A stretch of 64,000 nucleotides of DNA from AP-15 sp963703745. Its GTDB lineage: Bacteria > Pseudomonadota > Alphaproteobacteria > ATCC43930 > CGMCC-115725. A program made the position numbers and the translations under genes. The stretch is from the NCBI GenBank assembly GCA_963703745.1, contig CAVPFL010000007.1:744001-808000 (forward strand). The letters are read 5' to 3'. The notes under the pieces were generated by a model. It worked only from the letters and a program-made list of their open reading frames with translations. It searched no databases and had not been told where the DNA came from. The stretch's first letter is position 1; each line of letters starts with the position of its first letter. Positions 19,477 through 28,471 of this stretch are shown one piece after another.

Positions 19477-22374
19477 TCATCGCGCCTGACCCTCAGACCC
19501 GGGACGCGCCCTGTAGCGCAGTATCCCAGGCGCGCGGGGAAGCGACACCAGGTTCTCGAGTAGCGGAAAGGAGGGCGCCACTGTATGGTCCTCGCCGGGC
19601 GCCACTCGATCGATCTGCACCCGCAAATCATACCAGGCCGCCTGGCCGGTAATGGGGTCGGCATTGGCATAACTGTAGTTCCCATCCGGTGGGAGAAGCT
19701 CCGAGATCAAATGGTTGAGCAGGAATGCTTTCCGGAACTCGGGGGCAGCCGGATCAAGGTGCCAGGCGCCAGCACGCTTGCCGATTGCATTCCAGGTCCA
19801 CACCGTATCCCGGTTGACCCCGTCCATCAGCTTAGTCGGGACGCGAATCCGGCCCTGACGGCTCGACAGCCAGACCCAGTCGTCTTCCGCGAGGCCGAGC
19901 GCCCGCCCGGTCGCGCGGTTGATGAACAGCCGATTGTTGCCGAGGATCTGCCGCAGCCAAGCATTCTGCGAGTGCCAAGAATGGTACATCTGCATCGGCC
20001 GCTGAGTCAGCGCGTGCAGGGGAAAGCCCGCGCCGTCGATCCGCGCTTCTTCGAACGGCGTATACCAGAACGGCAGCGGATCGAAGTAGGTCGCGATCCG
20101 TTCGCGATGCGTCTCCGGCGGTACCACCCTCCCATGCCCGCGGCCGGCGAGGCGGAAGCGCTGAAGCGGCTCGACATAGAGCTGCAATATGATCGGGTCG
20201 GCGGTATCGATGAATCCCATCGCGACCGAGGTTTCGAGATAGGCTTTGTTGGCGTGCTTGAAATACCTCTGGTCTTCGGGCAGCTCATGCTTCCAAAAAC
20301 AACCGTTCGCAACATAGCGCTCGAGCTGACGGGGGTTGGGAGCGCCATAGCCCGCCTGCTCGCCCTCGGCGCCGCGCCAGCCGCCGAGCGGCCCGATGCC
20401 AGGCCGGCGCTCGTGATTGACGATGTAGTCGGGGTAGCCTCCCGGATAACGCGGTGCGCCTTCCGCCGTGGTAAAGCCAGGCAACCCGAGCCGGGCGCCG
20501 ATTTCGATCAGCACGTCCTGAAACGGCCGAACGTCGCGGTCCGGAGCGACAATCGGTTGACGGATAGCATCGGCCGGCCCTTCGACCCCGCCGATCGGGC
20601 GATCGAGGAGCGAAATGCAATCCCAGCGTTCTAGATAGGTCGTGTCCGGAAGCACAAGGTCGGCGTACGCGACCATCTCGGAGTAATAAGCATCTGAATA
20701 AATGATCCGCGGGATACGGTAGCCGCCCGTGGAGGGATCCTTGTCGGTCAGCATTCGCATCGTCTCAGCGGTGTTCATGGCCGAGTTCCAGGCCATGTTG
20801 GCCATATACATGAAGAGGGTGTCGATTTGGTACGGATCGCCCTTCCATGCATTGGCGATGACCATCTGCATCATGCCGTGCGCGGCGATCGGGGCGTCCC
20901 AGGAGAAAGCCTTGTCAATGCGGATGGCTCGGCCTTCGCCATCGATGATCAGATCCTCGGGGGAGAGCGGATAGCCAAGCGGCACCCCGGGGAGCGGTTT
21001 TCCGGGGTCGATCTGCCCAGGTTTGCCCGCGGGTTTCGGCCCGGGCGGGCACGGCTTCGGGTGCGGCGACTTATAGCGCCACCCGCCCGGCACATCGATT
21101 GTGCCGAGGAGCAACTGTAGCAAATGTAATGCGCGACAGGTCTGGAACCCGTTCGAATGGGCGGAGATCCCGCGCATCGCGTGTATCGACACCGGGCGGC
21201 CGCGCATCGAATCATGGCGGCGTCCAGCCCAGTCTGTCCATGGCACGGGGAGCTCGATCTGCTCTTCGAAAGCGACACGGGCGAGATCGGTGGCGAGCCG
21301 CCGGATTGTCGCGGCCGGGATGCCGCAGGTCTCAGCGACCGCCTCGGGCGCGTAGCAGGAGTCAAGATAGCGCTCGGCCACGAGCTGAAAGACCGGGACT
21401 GCGCGTCGGCCGTCAAGCAACGCAGCTTCGCCAACAAGACGAGCGGAGACGCCCTCGGCGATACCGCTCGCAAGCGCTCCAGAAGGCCCGAGCACGAGCG
21501 GCTCGCCAGCCTCGCCGCGGGCAAAGAGCCCGTCATCGGCCGCGCCCGGAGCTTGGATCACAAGCCAGGCGGCATTGGTGTAACGAACCAGATAATCGAA
21601 ATCAACCCGATCGTCTTTGAGCAATTCGTGAACCAACGCGAGCACAAAAAGCCCATCAGTGCCCGGCCTGATCCCAACCCATTCGTCGGCGATCGCCGAA
21701 TAGCCGGTGCGCACCGGATTTACCGAGACGAACTTTGCGCCGCGACGTCGCAGTCCCGATAACCCGATCTTGATCGGATTCGAATCATGATCCTCGGCAA
21801 CACCGAACATCATAAAGAACCGAGTGCGTGCCCAGTCAGGTTCGCCGAACTCCCAAAAGCTGCTGCCGAGGGTGTACATCCCGGCCGCCGCCATATTGAC
21901 CGAGCAGAACCCGCCATGCGCGGCGAAGTTCGGGGTCCCAAATTGCGCCGCCCAATAGCCGGTCAGCGACTGGCTCTGATCGCGGCCGGTGAAGAAGGCA
22001 AGTTTCTTCGGGTCGCGGTCGCGGATCGGCGACAGCCACCCCACCGCGGTTGCGATCGCCTCCTCCCATTCGATTTCGCGGAACTGCCCAGAGCCGCGTT
22101 CGCCAACCCGTCTGAGCGGCTTTCTCAGCTTCGCCGGGGAGTGCTGCTGCATGATGCCGGACGCGCCCTTGCCGCAGATCACACCGCGGTTGACCGGGTG
22201 GTCACGATTACCTTCGATGTACCGGATGTCGCCGTCCTTGAGATGGACTTTGATCCCGCAGCGGCAGGCACACATGTAGCACGTGGTGCACTTGACCTCA
22301 TCGGATACTTCGGGCGAAGTCTCCACCCTCTGTCGCGGCGAGAAATAATCGCGCATACGATCGCTTAGGTTCAT
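19477..22374 (-). CDS. soeA: SoeA-like molybdopterin oxidoreductase catalytic subunit
   Basis: A 965-residue DMSO-reductase-superfamily enzyme with no Tat signal, so cytoplasmic as in SoeA. The N-terminal 4Fe-4S site uses cysteines in KCTTCYMCACRCG (about 29-39) plus Cys67 in GVICGKG. The probable molybdenum ligand is Cys157 in HGGFCSVNMAAAG. The C-terminal molybdopterin dinucleotide-binding domain includes MQMYHSWHSQNAWLRQ and YANADPITGQAAWYDLRV. It most resembles sulfite-oxidising SoeA, inferred from family memory; the substrate is not proven. The next gene is a SoeC-like anchor, but the usual iron-sulfur subunit gene between them is missing. Confidence 0.85.
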   Translation of the reverse strand: MNLSDRMRDYFSPRQRVETSPEVSDEVKCTTCYMCACRCGIKVHLKDGDIRYIEGNRDHPVNRGVICGKGASGIMQQHSPAKLRKPLRRVGERGSGQFREIEWEEAIATAVGWLSPIRDRDPKKLAFFTGRDQSQSLTGYWAAQFGTPNFAAHGGFCSVNMAAAGMYTLGSSFWEFGEPDWARTRFFMMFGVAEDHDSNPIKIGLSGLRRRGAKFVSVNPVRTGYSAIADEWVGIRPGTDGLFVLALVHELLKDDRVDFDYLVRYTNAAWLVIQAPGAADDGLFARGEAGEPLVLGPSGALASGIAEGVSARLVGEAALLDGRRAVPVFQLVAERYLDSCYAPEAVAETCGIPAATIRRLATDLARVAFEEQIELPVPWTDWAGRRHDSMRGRPVSIHAMRGISAHSNGFQTCRALHLLQLLLGTIDVPGGWRYKSPHPKPCPPGPKPAGKPGQIDPGKPLPGVPLGYPLSPEDLIIDGEGRAIRIDKAFSWDAPIAAHGMMQMVIANAWKGDPYQIDTLFMYMANMAWNSAMNTAETMRMLTDKDPSTGGYRIPRIIYSDAYYSEMVAYADLVLPDTTYLERWDCISLLDRPIGGVEGPADAIRQPIVAPDRDVRPFQDVLIEIGARLGLPGFTTAEGAPRYPGGYPDYIVNHERRPGIGPLGGWRGAEGEQAGYGAPNPRQLERYVANGCFWKHELPEDQRYFKHANKAYLETSVAMGFIDTADPIILQLYVEPLQRFRLAGRGHGRVVPPETHRERIATYFDPLPFWYTPFEEARIDGAGFPLHALTQRPMQMYHSWHSQNAWLRQILGNNRLFINRATGRALGLAEDDWVWLSSRQGRIRVPTKLMDGVNRDTVWTWNAIGKRAGAWHLDPAAPEFRKAFLLNHLISELLPPDGNYSYANADPITGQAAWYDLRVQIDRVAPGEDHTVAPSFPLLENLVSLPRAPGILRYRARPGSEGQAR

Positions 22375-22470
22375 CCCGTCTCACTCGGTTCGATAAGTTC
22401 AATCAGGCTCATTGTGGTGTGGTGCTCACAGTTGCGATACAAGCAGTTACGGCTTGCGCAAGGTCTGTCA

Positions 22471-23529
22471 TCAATCCGGTTTGCCGGGTGGCCCGCCATT
22501 TTCGACGGGAAGCCCCGCCTGACGATAGAACCGTATAGCCCCCGGATGCAGCGGTACAGAAAGGCCGTCGAATGCGTGTTCGAGCCGCACATCCTTCCCG
22601 ATCGGATCGTGTCCATCCAGGAGGCGCTGGGTTGCCTCATTCCACAGGGCTTTGGTGATAGCAAAGATCAAGTCGTCGGAGGCGTCGGCGGAGACTATCC
22701 AAAGGGCATGGAAGCCAACGGTCGATGTTGCGATGCCGACACCCGGATAAGTATCGGCCGGTATTACAGATCGATCGTAGGGGCCGTATTTTTCTTGCAT
22801 CTTCGACAAGACATCATCAGGTATCGGAATGAGACGTATCGGCGTGGTCGCCGCGAGTGCGCGAACCGCCGGGATTGGGATGCCGCCGATCAGGAAAATA
22901 CCCTCAAGGGAACCCTCTGATAGGTCGGCGGCGGCAGTACCGGAGCGCAGGTATTCGACCGACAGATCCTGCTCAGTGAGCCCGCTTGCAGCCAGCACGA
23001 TGCGAGCATCGGCGAGGGTGCCTGATCCAGTCTGGCCCAACGAGATGCGCCGGCCTTTCAGATCGGCCAATGTCTTAATCGGGCCGTCGCCGCGCACCAC
23101 CAGGTGGAGGCTCTCGGGGAACAGACTTGCGATGGCCCGTAACTTCTCGACCGGCCCTTGATCGGCGAAGACGCCGTTTCCGGCAAAGGCCCAGCTGACA
23201 ACATCGGATTGGGCAATCGCGGACTCGATCTGACCGGAAGCGACCATGCGAAGATTCTCTACCGAGCCCTGTGTTGCCTCAGCCACTGCCACCAGTCCCG
23301 GGACGCCGCAGCTGCCGCCCTCCTCGCAGGGGAGCGAGTCAGCGGGCTTGGAGATAGCGCTCGCGAGCACCCCGCCAATCTCGAAGAAGCTACCCGCGGT
23401 CGCCGCAGCTCCGATGCGGAAGAAACGCGTTTCCTGCGCGCTCGCCGGTGCAATACACCAGAGCAGACTAAGAACGACAAAGGCGGTCCCGATCGAGCCG
23501 TGACGTTCAAGACTCAACGTAGAAAACAT
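22471..23529 (-). CDS. TAXI-family periplasmic solute-binding protein
   Basis: A 352-residue exported protein. A Sec signal peptide (ending about residue 33, APASA) leads into FFRIGAAATAGSFFEIGG, the TAXI hallmark (usually GTGGTGGTYYPIGG-like). Further family blocks are SAIAQSDV, LKGRRISLGQTGSGT and a C-terminal TRAP-type domain. It should bind a small organic acid for a TRAP transporter, but no fused membrane subunit lies nearby, so it is an orphan. The ATG at 23527-23529 has GGTGAG just upstream; a GTG 13 codons earlier is possible. A 7-bp inverted repeat GTCTCAC-CAC-GTGAGAC (23531-23547) overlaps the start region. Confidence 0.83.
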   Translation of the reverse strand: MFSTLSLERHGSIGTAFVVLSLLWCIAPASAQETRFFRIGAAATAGSFFEIGGVLASAISKPADSLPCEEGGSCGVPGLVAVAEATQGSVENLRMVASGQIESAIAQSDVVSWAFAGNGVFADQGPVEKLRAIASLFPESLHLVVRGDGPIKTLADLKGRRISLGQTGSGTLADARIVLAASGLTEQDLSVEYLRSGTAAADLSEGSLEGIFLIGGIPIPAVRALAATTPIRLIPIPDDVLSKMQEKYGPYDRSVIPADTYPGVGIATSTVGFHALWIVSADASDDLIFAITKALWNEATQRLLDGHDPIGKDVRLEHAFDGLSVPLHPGAIRFYRQAGLPVENGGPPGKPD

Positions 23530-23623
23530 CGTCTCACCACGTGAGACAGCAATTTCCGAAAACAACACGGATCACCGCGGATTGCAATACCGCATCGAGC
23601 GGTTAAAGAACGCGCGGCAAGCC

Positions 23624-25537
23624 CTAATCGGGCCCCTTCGTCTCGCCGTGCGCTATTCTCGATGGAGACGCTGTCTGGAGAGCCTCCGGATCAAGGGTCT
23701 TCTGCGCCACGATCCCGATAATGGCGGTTCCGTAGCGCTCGAGCTTGCTGGCGCCGACACCGGGAATGTTCGCAAGCGATGTCAGCGAGATCGGACGGCG
23801 GCGCGCCACCTCGAGCAGCGTCGAATTGTGAAAAATCACATAGGGCGGCAGTTCCTGGCGGCGCGCTTCTTCGAGACGCCAAGCCCGCAACGCCTCCCAC
23901 AAGGTGCGCGCCACGGGGTCGAGTTCCGTGGTCTCCGCGATTTTGCGATCCGGCTTGGGGCTTTGCCGTGTCGGGCCGCGCGGGTCGAGACGAAGGCGGA
24001 CCGTTCTTGTACCGCGCAGGATCTCCGCCGCGGCCGGCGCGAGCGCAAGTCCGCCATGGCCGGCGAGATCCGGCAAGGCGAAGCCCTGCGCCACCAGCTG
24101 GCGAAAGACCGAAAGCCAGCCGCGGCGATCGAGCTCGGTGCCGACGCCGAAGGTCTTGAGTCGATCATGCTTCAGCCTGACAACGCGCTCGGTCGCGTTG
24201 CCGACGAGGACGTCGACGAGATGGTGCGCGCCGAAGCGCTGACCCGTGCGATAGACCGCCGACAGCGCCTTCTGGGCGGCGACGGTTCCGTCCCAGCTCG
24301 GCACCGGTGTGCGGCAATTGTCGCAATTCCCGCAAGGCGGGTGATCGCTTTCACCGAAATAACCAAGCAGGACCTGTCGGCGGCAGGAAACCGCCTCGCA
24401 GTAGCCGATCAGCGCTTCCATCTTCTGCCGCTCGATGCGACGCTGACGTTCCGTCGCCTCGCTTGCGTCGAGCAGCCGAATCAGGCTCATCACATCGGCG
24501 ATGCCGTAAGTCATCCACGCATCCGCCGCCACCCCGTCGCGCCCCGCTCGGCCGGTCTCCTGATAATAAGCCTCGAGGTTCTTCGGCGCGTCGAGGTGAG
24601 CGACGAAACGAACGTTGGGCTTATCGATCCCCATGCCGAAGGCGATGGTCGCGACCACCACCATCCCCTCCTCCCTCAAGAACCGCTCCTGGTTGCGCTC
24701 GCGCACCACGCCATCGAGACCAGCATGGTACGGGAGCGCGTGGCGTCCACGCGCCCGGAGCCACTCGGCGGTCTCCTCAACCGCGCGCCGGGTAAAGCAA
24801 TAGACGATCCCGGCATCGGCGGGGTGTTCCTCGGAGAGAAATCGCCAGAGTTGTTCGAGCGGATTGAGCTTGGGGACGACCCGGTAGAACAAGTTAGGGC
24901 GATCATAGCCGGCGGCGAAGACCCGCGCCTCGGCGAGCTGAAGCTGCGTGACGATGTCGCGGCGTGTCGGACCGTCCGCGGTCGCGGTCAGCGCCAGGAG
25001 CGGCACCCCCGGAAAGCGCTCCTTCAGGATCGAGAGCTGCTGATATTCCGGGCGGAAATCATGACCCCATTGGGAGATGCAGTGCGCCTCGTCAACCGCG
25101 AAGAGGGCGAGGCGGCAGCAGCAGAGAAGCTCCAGGCAGCGTGGCGTCACTAATCGCTCGGGCGAGACATAAACGAGGTCGAGGGCACCGTCGCGGATCG
25201 CGCGTTCGATTTCCGCTGTCTCGCCGGGCGATAGCCGCGAGTTCAACGCGGCAGCGCGCACCCCCGCTTGGCGCAGCCCGTCCACTTGGTCCTTCATCAA
25301 CGCGATCAGCGGCGAGACGACGACGCCCAAACCGGAGCGCAACAGCGCTGACACCTGATAGCACAGCGATTTGCCGCCGCCAGTCGGCATCAGCACGACA
25401 GCATCGCCACCTGTGGTGACGTGCTCGATGATCGTGAGCTGCTCACCTCGGAAGCTATCGAAGCCAAAGACCTCGCGCAACACACCGAGCGGTGTGCGTT
25501 CTTTGCTCCCAGACCAGTCAAGAGGCGAGTGCGGCAC
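23624..25537 (-). CDS. recQ: ATP-dependent DNA helicase RecQ
   Basis: 3'-5' helicase of the RecQ family acting in recombination and fork repair. The 637-residue product has Walker A MPTGGGKSLCYQ (about 50-61), motif II DEAH and the RecQ loop ISQWGHDFRPEY. Helicase motif VI is QETGRAGRDG. A zinc-binding RQC region follows with CEAVSCRR and CGNCDNC (about 385-420), then a winged-helix part, then a C-terminal HRDC domain (about 535-615, ending in IPGVGASKLERYG). The start is a GTG with GGAAG nine bases upstream. The gene is convergent with nothing and stands alone. Confidence 0.96.
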   Translation of the reverse strand: MPHSPLDWSGSKERTPLGVLREVFGFDSFRGEQLTIIEHVTTGGDAVVLMPTGGGKSLCYQVSALLRSGLGVVVSPLIALMKDQVDGLRQAGVRAAALNSRLSPGETAEIERAIRDGALDLVYVSPERLVTPRCLELLCCCRLALFAVDEAHCISQWGHDFRPEYQQLSILKERFPGVPLLALTATADGPTRRDIVTQLQLAEARVFAAGYDRPNLFYRVVPKLNPLEQLWRFLSEEHPADAGIVYCFTRRAVEETAEWLRARGRHALPYHAGLDGVVRERNQERFLREEGMVVVATIAFGMGIDKPNVRFVAHLDAPKNLEAYYQETGRAGRDGVAADAWMTYGIADVMSLIRLLDASEATERQRRIERQKMEALIGYCEAVSCRRQVLLGYFGESDHPPCGNCDNCRTPVPSWDGTVAAQKALSAVYRTGQRFGAHHLVDVLVGNATERVVRLKHDRLKTFGVGTELDRRGWLSVFRQLVAQGFALPDLAGHGGLALAPAAAEILRGTRTVRLRLDPRGPTRQSPKPDRKIAETTELDPVARTLWEALRAWRLEEARRQELPPYVIFHNSTLLEVARRRPISLTSLANIPGVGASKLERYGTAIIGIVAQKTLDPEALQTASPSRIAHGETKGPD

Positions 25538-25844
25538 TCTTTATGCTTCCGTGCAAATAGGCCGATCCCGTCATGAAAGCGGCGCCTTTCGCGAGCCGAA
25601 CTTATGCCTCACCCGAGCATAGGCTCCAGAACGGTCTTGGGAGCGGCAACTTTCCCCCTCGTTACTCGCTTCGCGACGACCTGTCCCTTGCAAAGCCAAT
25701 CTCAACTAATCACCTTCAAGTTGGATGCACATCCGCGAGCTCGGCGCCTTGCTGACCCCCCCTGCAACGGCAGCTGCAACGTGGGTGTTCCCGTCCTGCC
25801 GCGTCACGAACACCGTGACGGTCCCCCCGGCAAAGCGAGGTAAC
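25538..25844. other. Intergenic region between divergent recQ and L,D-transpeptidase genes
   Basis: About 300 bp. An ATG at 25725 is in frame with the transpeptidase gene but has no signal-like N-terminus or ribosome binding site. No clear promoter could be recognised. Confidence 0.4.
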
Positions 25845-27350
25845 GTGCTCATTTCCCGTGCAGGTCGAGACCGCGCGAGGCGGTTGCTGGTAGGGAGCGC
25901 GATGGCTCTCGGGCTCGGTGTCCTCGGCCTTGCGCCGAGCTCACCGTGCGCGCTTGCGGTCGAACCCGGAGAGGACGCGTCAATGGCGGGCCCCGCCGTT
26001 CCCGAGCCCAACGTTGGATCGCCGAACGTGACCCCCTTCCTCGGTAATCCCGAACTCAAGGCGCGTCTCGATGTCCCGGGCAAGTTGACGGTGGCGGGCG
26101 AACGGGTGCACGATCAGCTGTTGCGTCGCTTCTATGCCGCCCACGGCTATCAGACGGTATGGACCAGTCGCACGGCGGAAGCGAGCCATCTGTGGAATGC
26201 AATCCAGCACGCGGGCAATCAAGGGTTGGACCCGGGTCTTTTCCACAGCTCCGTGATCACCGAGCGTGGCCCGGCGCTGTCGCCGGTCGAGCGCGATTTG
26301 CTGCTTTCCGATGCTTTCCTCTCCTATGCCGACGCGCTGTCGCGGGGCGCGATGCCGATCGAAGACCGGGCTGATGACGAGGATCTGACGCCTGAGCCGG
26401 TCGACGTCGTCGAGGTGCTCGACGCCGCGATTGCCAGCTCGAATGCGGCGCAGCTGATCGAAGCGCTCGCCCCGTCTTCGTCCGCATACGTGGCGATGCG
26501 CCGAGCCTATGCGGAATACCGCGCTGTCGACGAGGGCGGTATTCCGATGCGGGGCTCGGAAGCCCGGAAAAAGCCCGAACGCCTATCAGCGGATCGGAGT
26601 CCGGCGGCGGAACGCCGGGCGCGGCAGCTAGCGGTCAATCTGGAGCGGCTGCGCTGGTTGCCACGGCATATGCCTCCGGACCGGGTGGAGGTGAATGCCG
26701 CGATCGCGCGGCTCCAACTGTTCCGCAACGACCGGCCGGTATTCACGACGCGGGTCGTCGTCGGCGAAACTGACAAGCAGACACCCGAGTTCCAGTCGAC
26801 GATAAGTGACATTCTGTTCAACCCACCCTGGAACATCCCTCGCTCGATCGTTCAGAAAGAAATTCTGCCGAGGCTTGCAGCCGATCGGGACTATCTGAGT
26901 AGCCACCACATGAGGTGGCGCGCCGGCGGGGCCATTCAGCAGGAGGCCGGGCCGTACAGCGCCCTGGGGCGGCTCAAATTCGAGATGACCGACCGCTACG
27001 ACGTCTATCTGCACGATACACCGATCAAGTCGCTCTTCCAATCAGCCGATCGCATGATGAGCCATGGGTGCGTGCGAGTCGAAAACCCACGCGTACTCGC
27101 GCAACTCCTGCTTGAACAGAGCCCCGAGGCAATCGACAAAGGAATTTCTCGCGGTGACACCAACAGGCGGTCGTTGCCGAGCCCTCTTCCGATTTTCATC
27201 GTTTATCAGACGGCCTACGTCGAATCGAATGGTTCGATTCAGTTCCGCTCCGACCCGTATGAGCGCGATGACGAGATTTGGCAGCACCTGACGCGATCGC
27301 AACAGCCGCCGCTGGCGCAGGATGCGGCCGCTGGCCAACGGAAAGGGTGA
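25845..27350 (+). CDS. YcbB/LdtD-like murein L,D-transpeptidase
   Basis: Forms 3-3 cross-links in peptidoglycan in the periplasm. The start chosen is the GTG at 25845, with GAGG four bases upstream, giving 501 residues. An arginine-rich N-terminus and a hydrophobic stretch (about 13-33) act as export signal. A scaffold domain follows (about 60-280). The YkuD catalytic domain (about 295-430) contains the conserved histidine in VYLHDTP and the active-site motif MSHGCVRVENP (nucleophile about Cys409). The layout is that of the large YcbB subfamily. The DUF882 gene downstream is a usual partner in alphaproteobacteria and probably another cell-wall enzyme. Confidence 0.9.
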   Translation: MLISRAGRDRARRLLVGSAMALGLGVLGLAPSSPCALAVEPGEDASMAGPAVPEPNVGSPNVTPFLGNPELKARLDVPGKLTVAGERVHDQLLRRFYAAHGYQTVWTSRTAEASHLWNAIQHAGNQGLDPGLFHSSVITERGPALSPVERDLLLSDAFLSYADALSRGAMPIEDRADDEDLTPEPVDVVEVLDAAIASSNAAQLIEALAPSSSAYVAMRRAYAEYRAVDEGGIPMRGSEARKKPERLSADRSPAAERRARQLAVNLERLRWLPRHMPPDRVEVNAAIARLQLFRNDRPVFTTRVVVGETDKQTPEFQSTISDILFNPPWNIPRSIVQKEILPRLAADRDYLSSHHMRWRAGGAIQQEAGPYSALGRLKFEMTDRYDVYLHDTPIKSLFQSADRMMSHGCVRVENPRVLAQLLLEQSPEAIDKGISRGDTNRRSLPSPLPIFIVYQTAYVESNGSIQFRSDPYERDDEIWQHLTRSQQPPLAQDAAAGQRKG

Positions 27351-27490
27351 TCAATAAAGAGAACAGTTCAACCTGCGTTAAAGATGTAGTTAAGAATTCC
27401 GATCAGGCAGGTCAATTTTGGCCGATCGGGGCTTGCATCCCCCGTTAACAATTGTTATGGCCGTCCGCGGGGAATTGGGGGAGTTAGCCA

Positions 27491-28033
27491 TTGCATGCGT
27501 CTTCTTTACTAAGCCGCCGCCGCCTTCTCGGCGCGGCAGTGGCCACAGCCGCCGTCGGCATCGTAGCTCCGGTCCCGGCAGTTTCTTTCGCTCCGCGATC
27601 GGTTGCGCTCTACAACATCCATACCGGTGAATGGTTGCGGACAGTCTATTGGGCCGACGGTCACTACATTCGGGAGGCAGTCAGGGACATCAACTGGATC
27701 CTGCGGGACCACCATTCCGACGAGATCCGGCCGATGGATGCCGGCGTTCTCGACCTACTCGGAATGTTGCGCGATCGGCTCGATACACACGATCCTTTCC
27801 TCGTGGTTTGCGGGTATCGCTCGCCGACCACCAATAGGAGTCTCTACCTGCATCACGAGGGCGTAGCGAAATACAGCTATCACATCAAGGGAATGGCCGT
27901 CGATCTGCGGTCGGAGCGCCGCGACTTGAGCCAGATCCGCGACGCGGCGCTCAGCCTCAGGTGCGGAGGTGTCGGTTATTATCCGCGCTCGGACTTCGTT
28001 CACGTCGATTGCGGACCAATTCGTCGCTGGTAA
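27491..28033 (+). CDS. DUF882/YcbK-family Tat-exported M15-like peptidase
   Basis: A 180-residue protein with a twin-arginine signal SRRRLLGAAVATAAVG (about residues 8-23). The domain has the zinc-peptidase pattern of the M15 superfamily: CGYRSPTTN, then SYHIKGMAVDLR (His and Asp ligands), then FVHVDCG (His ligand). E. coli YcbK/MepK cleaves 3-3 cross-links in murein, which fits the L,D-transpeptidase gene just upstream. The start is a TTG at 27491 preceded at eight bases by GGGGGAG; no in-frame ATG is available. The N-terminal block SVALYNIHTGE is the usual DUF882 opening. Confidence 0.88.
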   Translation: MHASSLLSRRRLLGAAVATAAVGIVAPVPAVSFAPRSVALYNIHTGEWLRTVYWADGHYIREAVRDINWILRDHHSDEIRPMDAGVLDLLGMLRDRLDTHDPFLVVCGYRSPTTNRSLYLHHEGVAKYSYHIKGMAVDLRSERRDLSQIRDAALSLRCGGVGYYPRSDFVHVDCGPIRRW

Positions 28034-28471
28034 ATCGAGTCCCACGGCGAGCGGCGTTGAGCGGCTGGAAGGCAGCGAATTGTCCGGGGCCACCGCACTC
28101 GCTGCGATGGTTTCAGTTCATTGGCCTAGAATCGCCGCTCGGCAAATTCTGCCGAGCGCGGGTGATGCCCGACGATGATCCGCTGGTCGGGTGTCCTCAG
28201 CCAAGCCGGCCGCCTTCGCGCGCCAGCACCTGCGCGCGACGCAGAGGCCGCTCCCGACCCGACAATGATATGCGCGAACGCTTCTTCGCCGAGCCGGCGA
28301 AAGCGACCTGGCCGCCGGGAAGGTCTCACCTTTGCTGTAAGGGACAGAGCCGTCGATCTCAACCGAGTGATGTTGGACGAGAAAAAGTGCCGGGTTCTTC
28401 GCGTCGTCCAAAGAATCCGTCGGGAGTTAGAGTGGTCGGAGTTACCTCGTCCGGGTTGAACCGGACATCCA
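28034..28471. other. Intergenic region without recognisable gene
   Basis: About 440 bp between converging genes. Several open frames exist on both strands but none shows a ribosome binding site or a recognisable domain. A short stretch (28210-28290, minus strand) faintly resembles the dinucleotide-binding start of a flavoprotein but is broken. Confidence 0.4.

Noticed and set aside
27372..27395. GTTAAGAATTCCGATCA upstream of the DUF882 gene as a third copy of the TGT-N11-ACA motif
   Set aside because: Only the AATTCCGA core is shared; the TGT and ACA ends are absent at the right spacing.
28118..28411. Faint flavoprotein-like start (HIIVGSGAAS) on the minus strand
   Set aside because: The rest of the frame has no similarity to any oxidoreductase, there is no start signal, and the motif is too short to support a pseudogene call.
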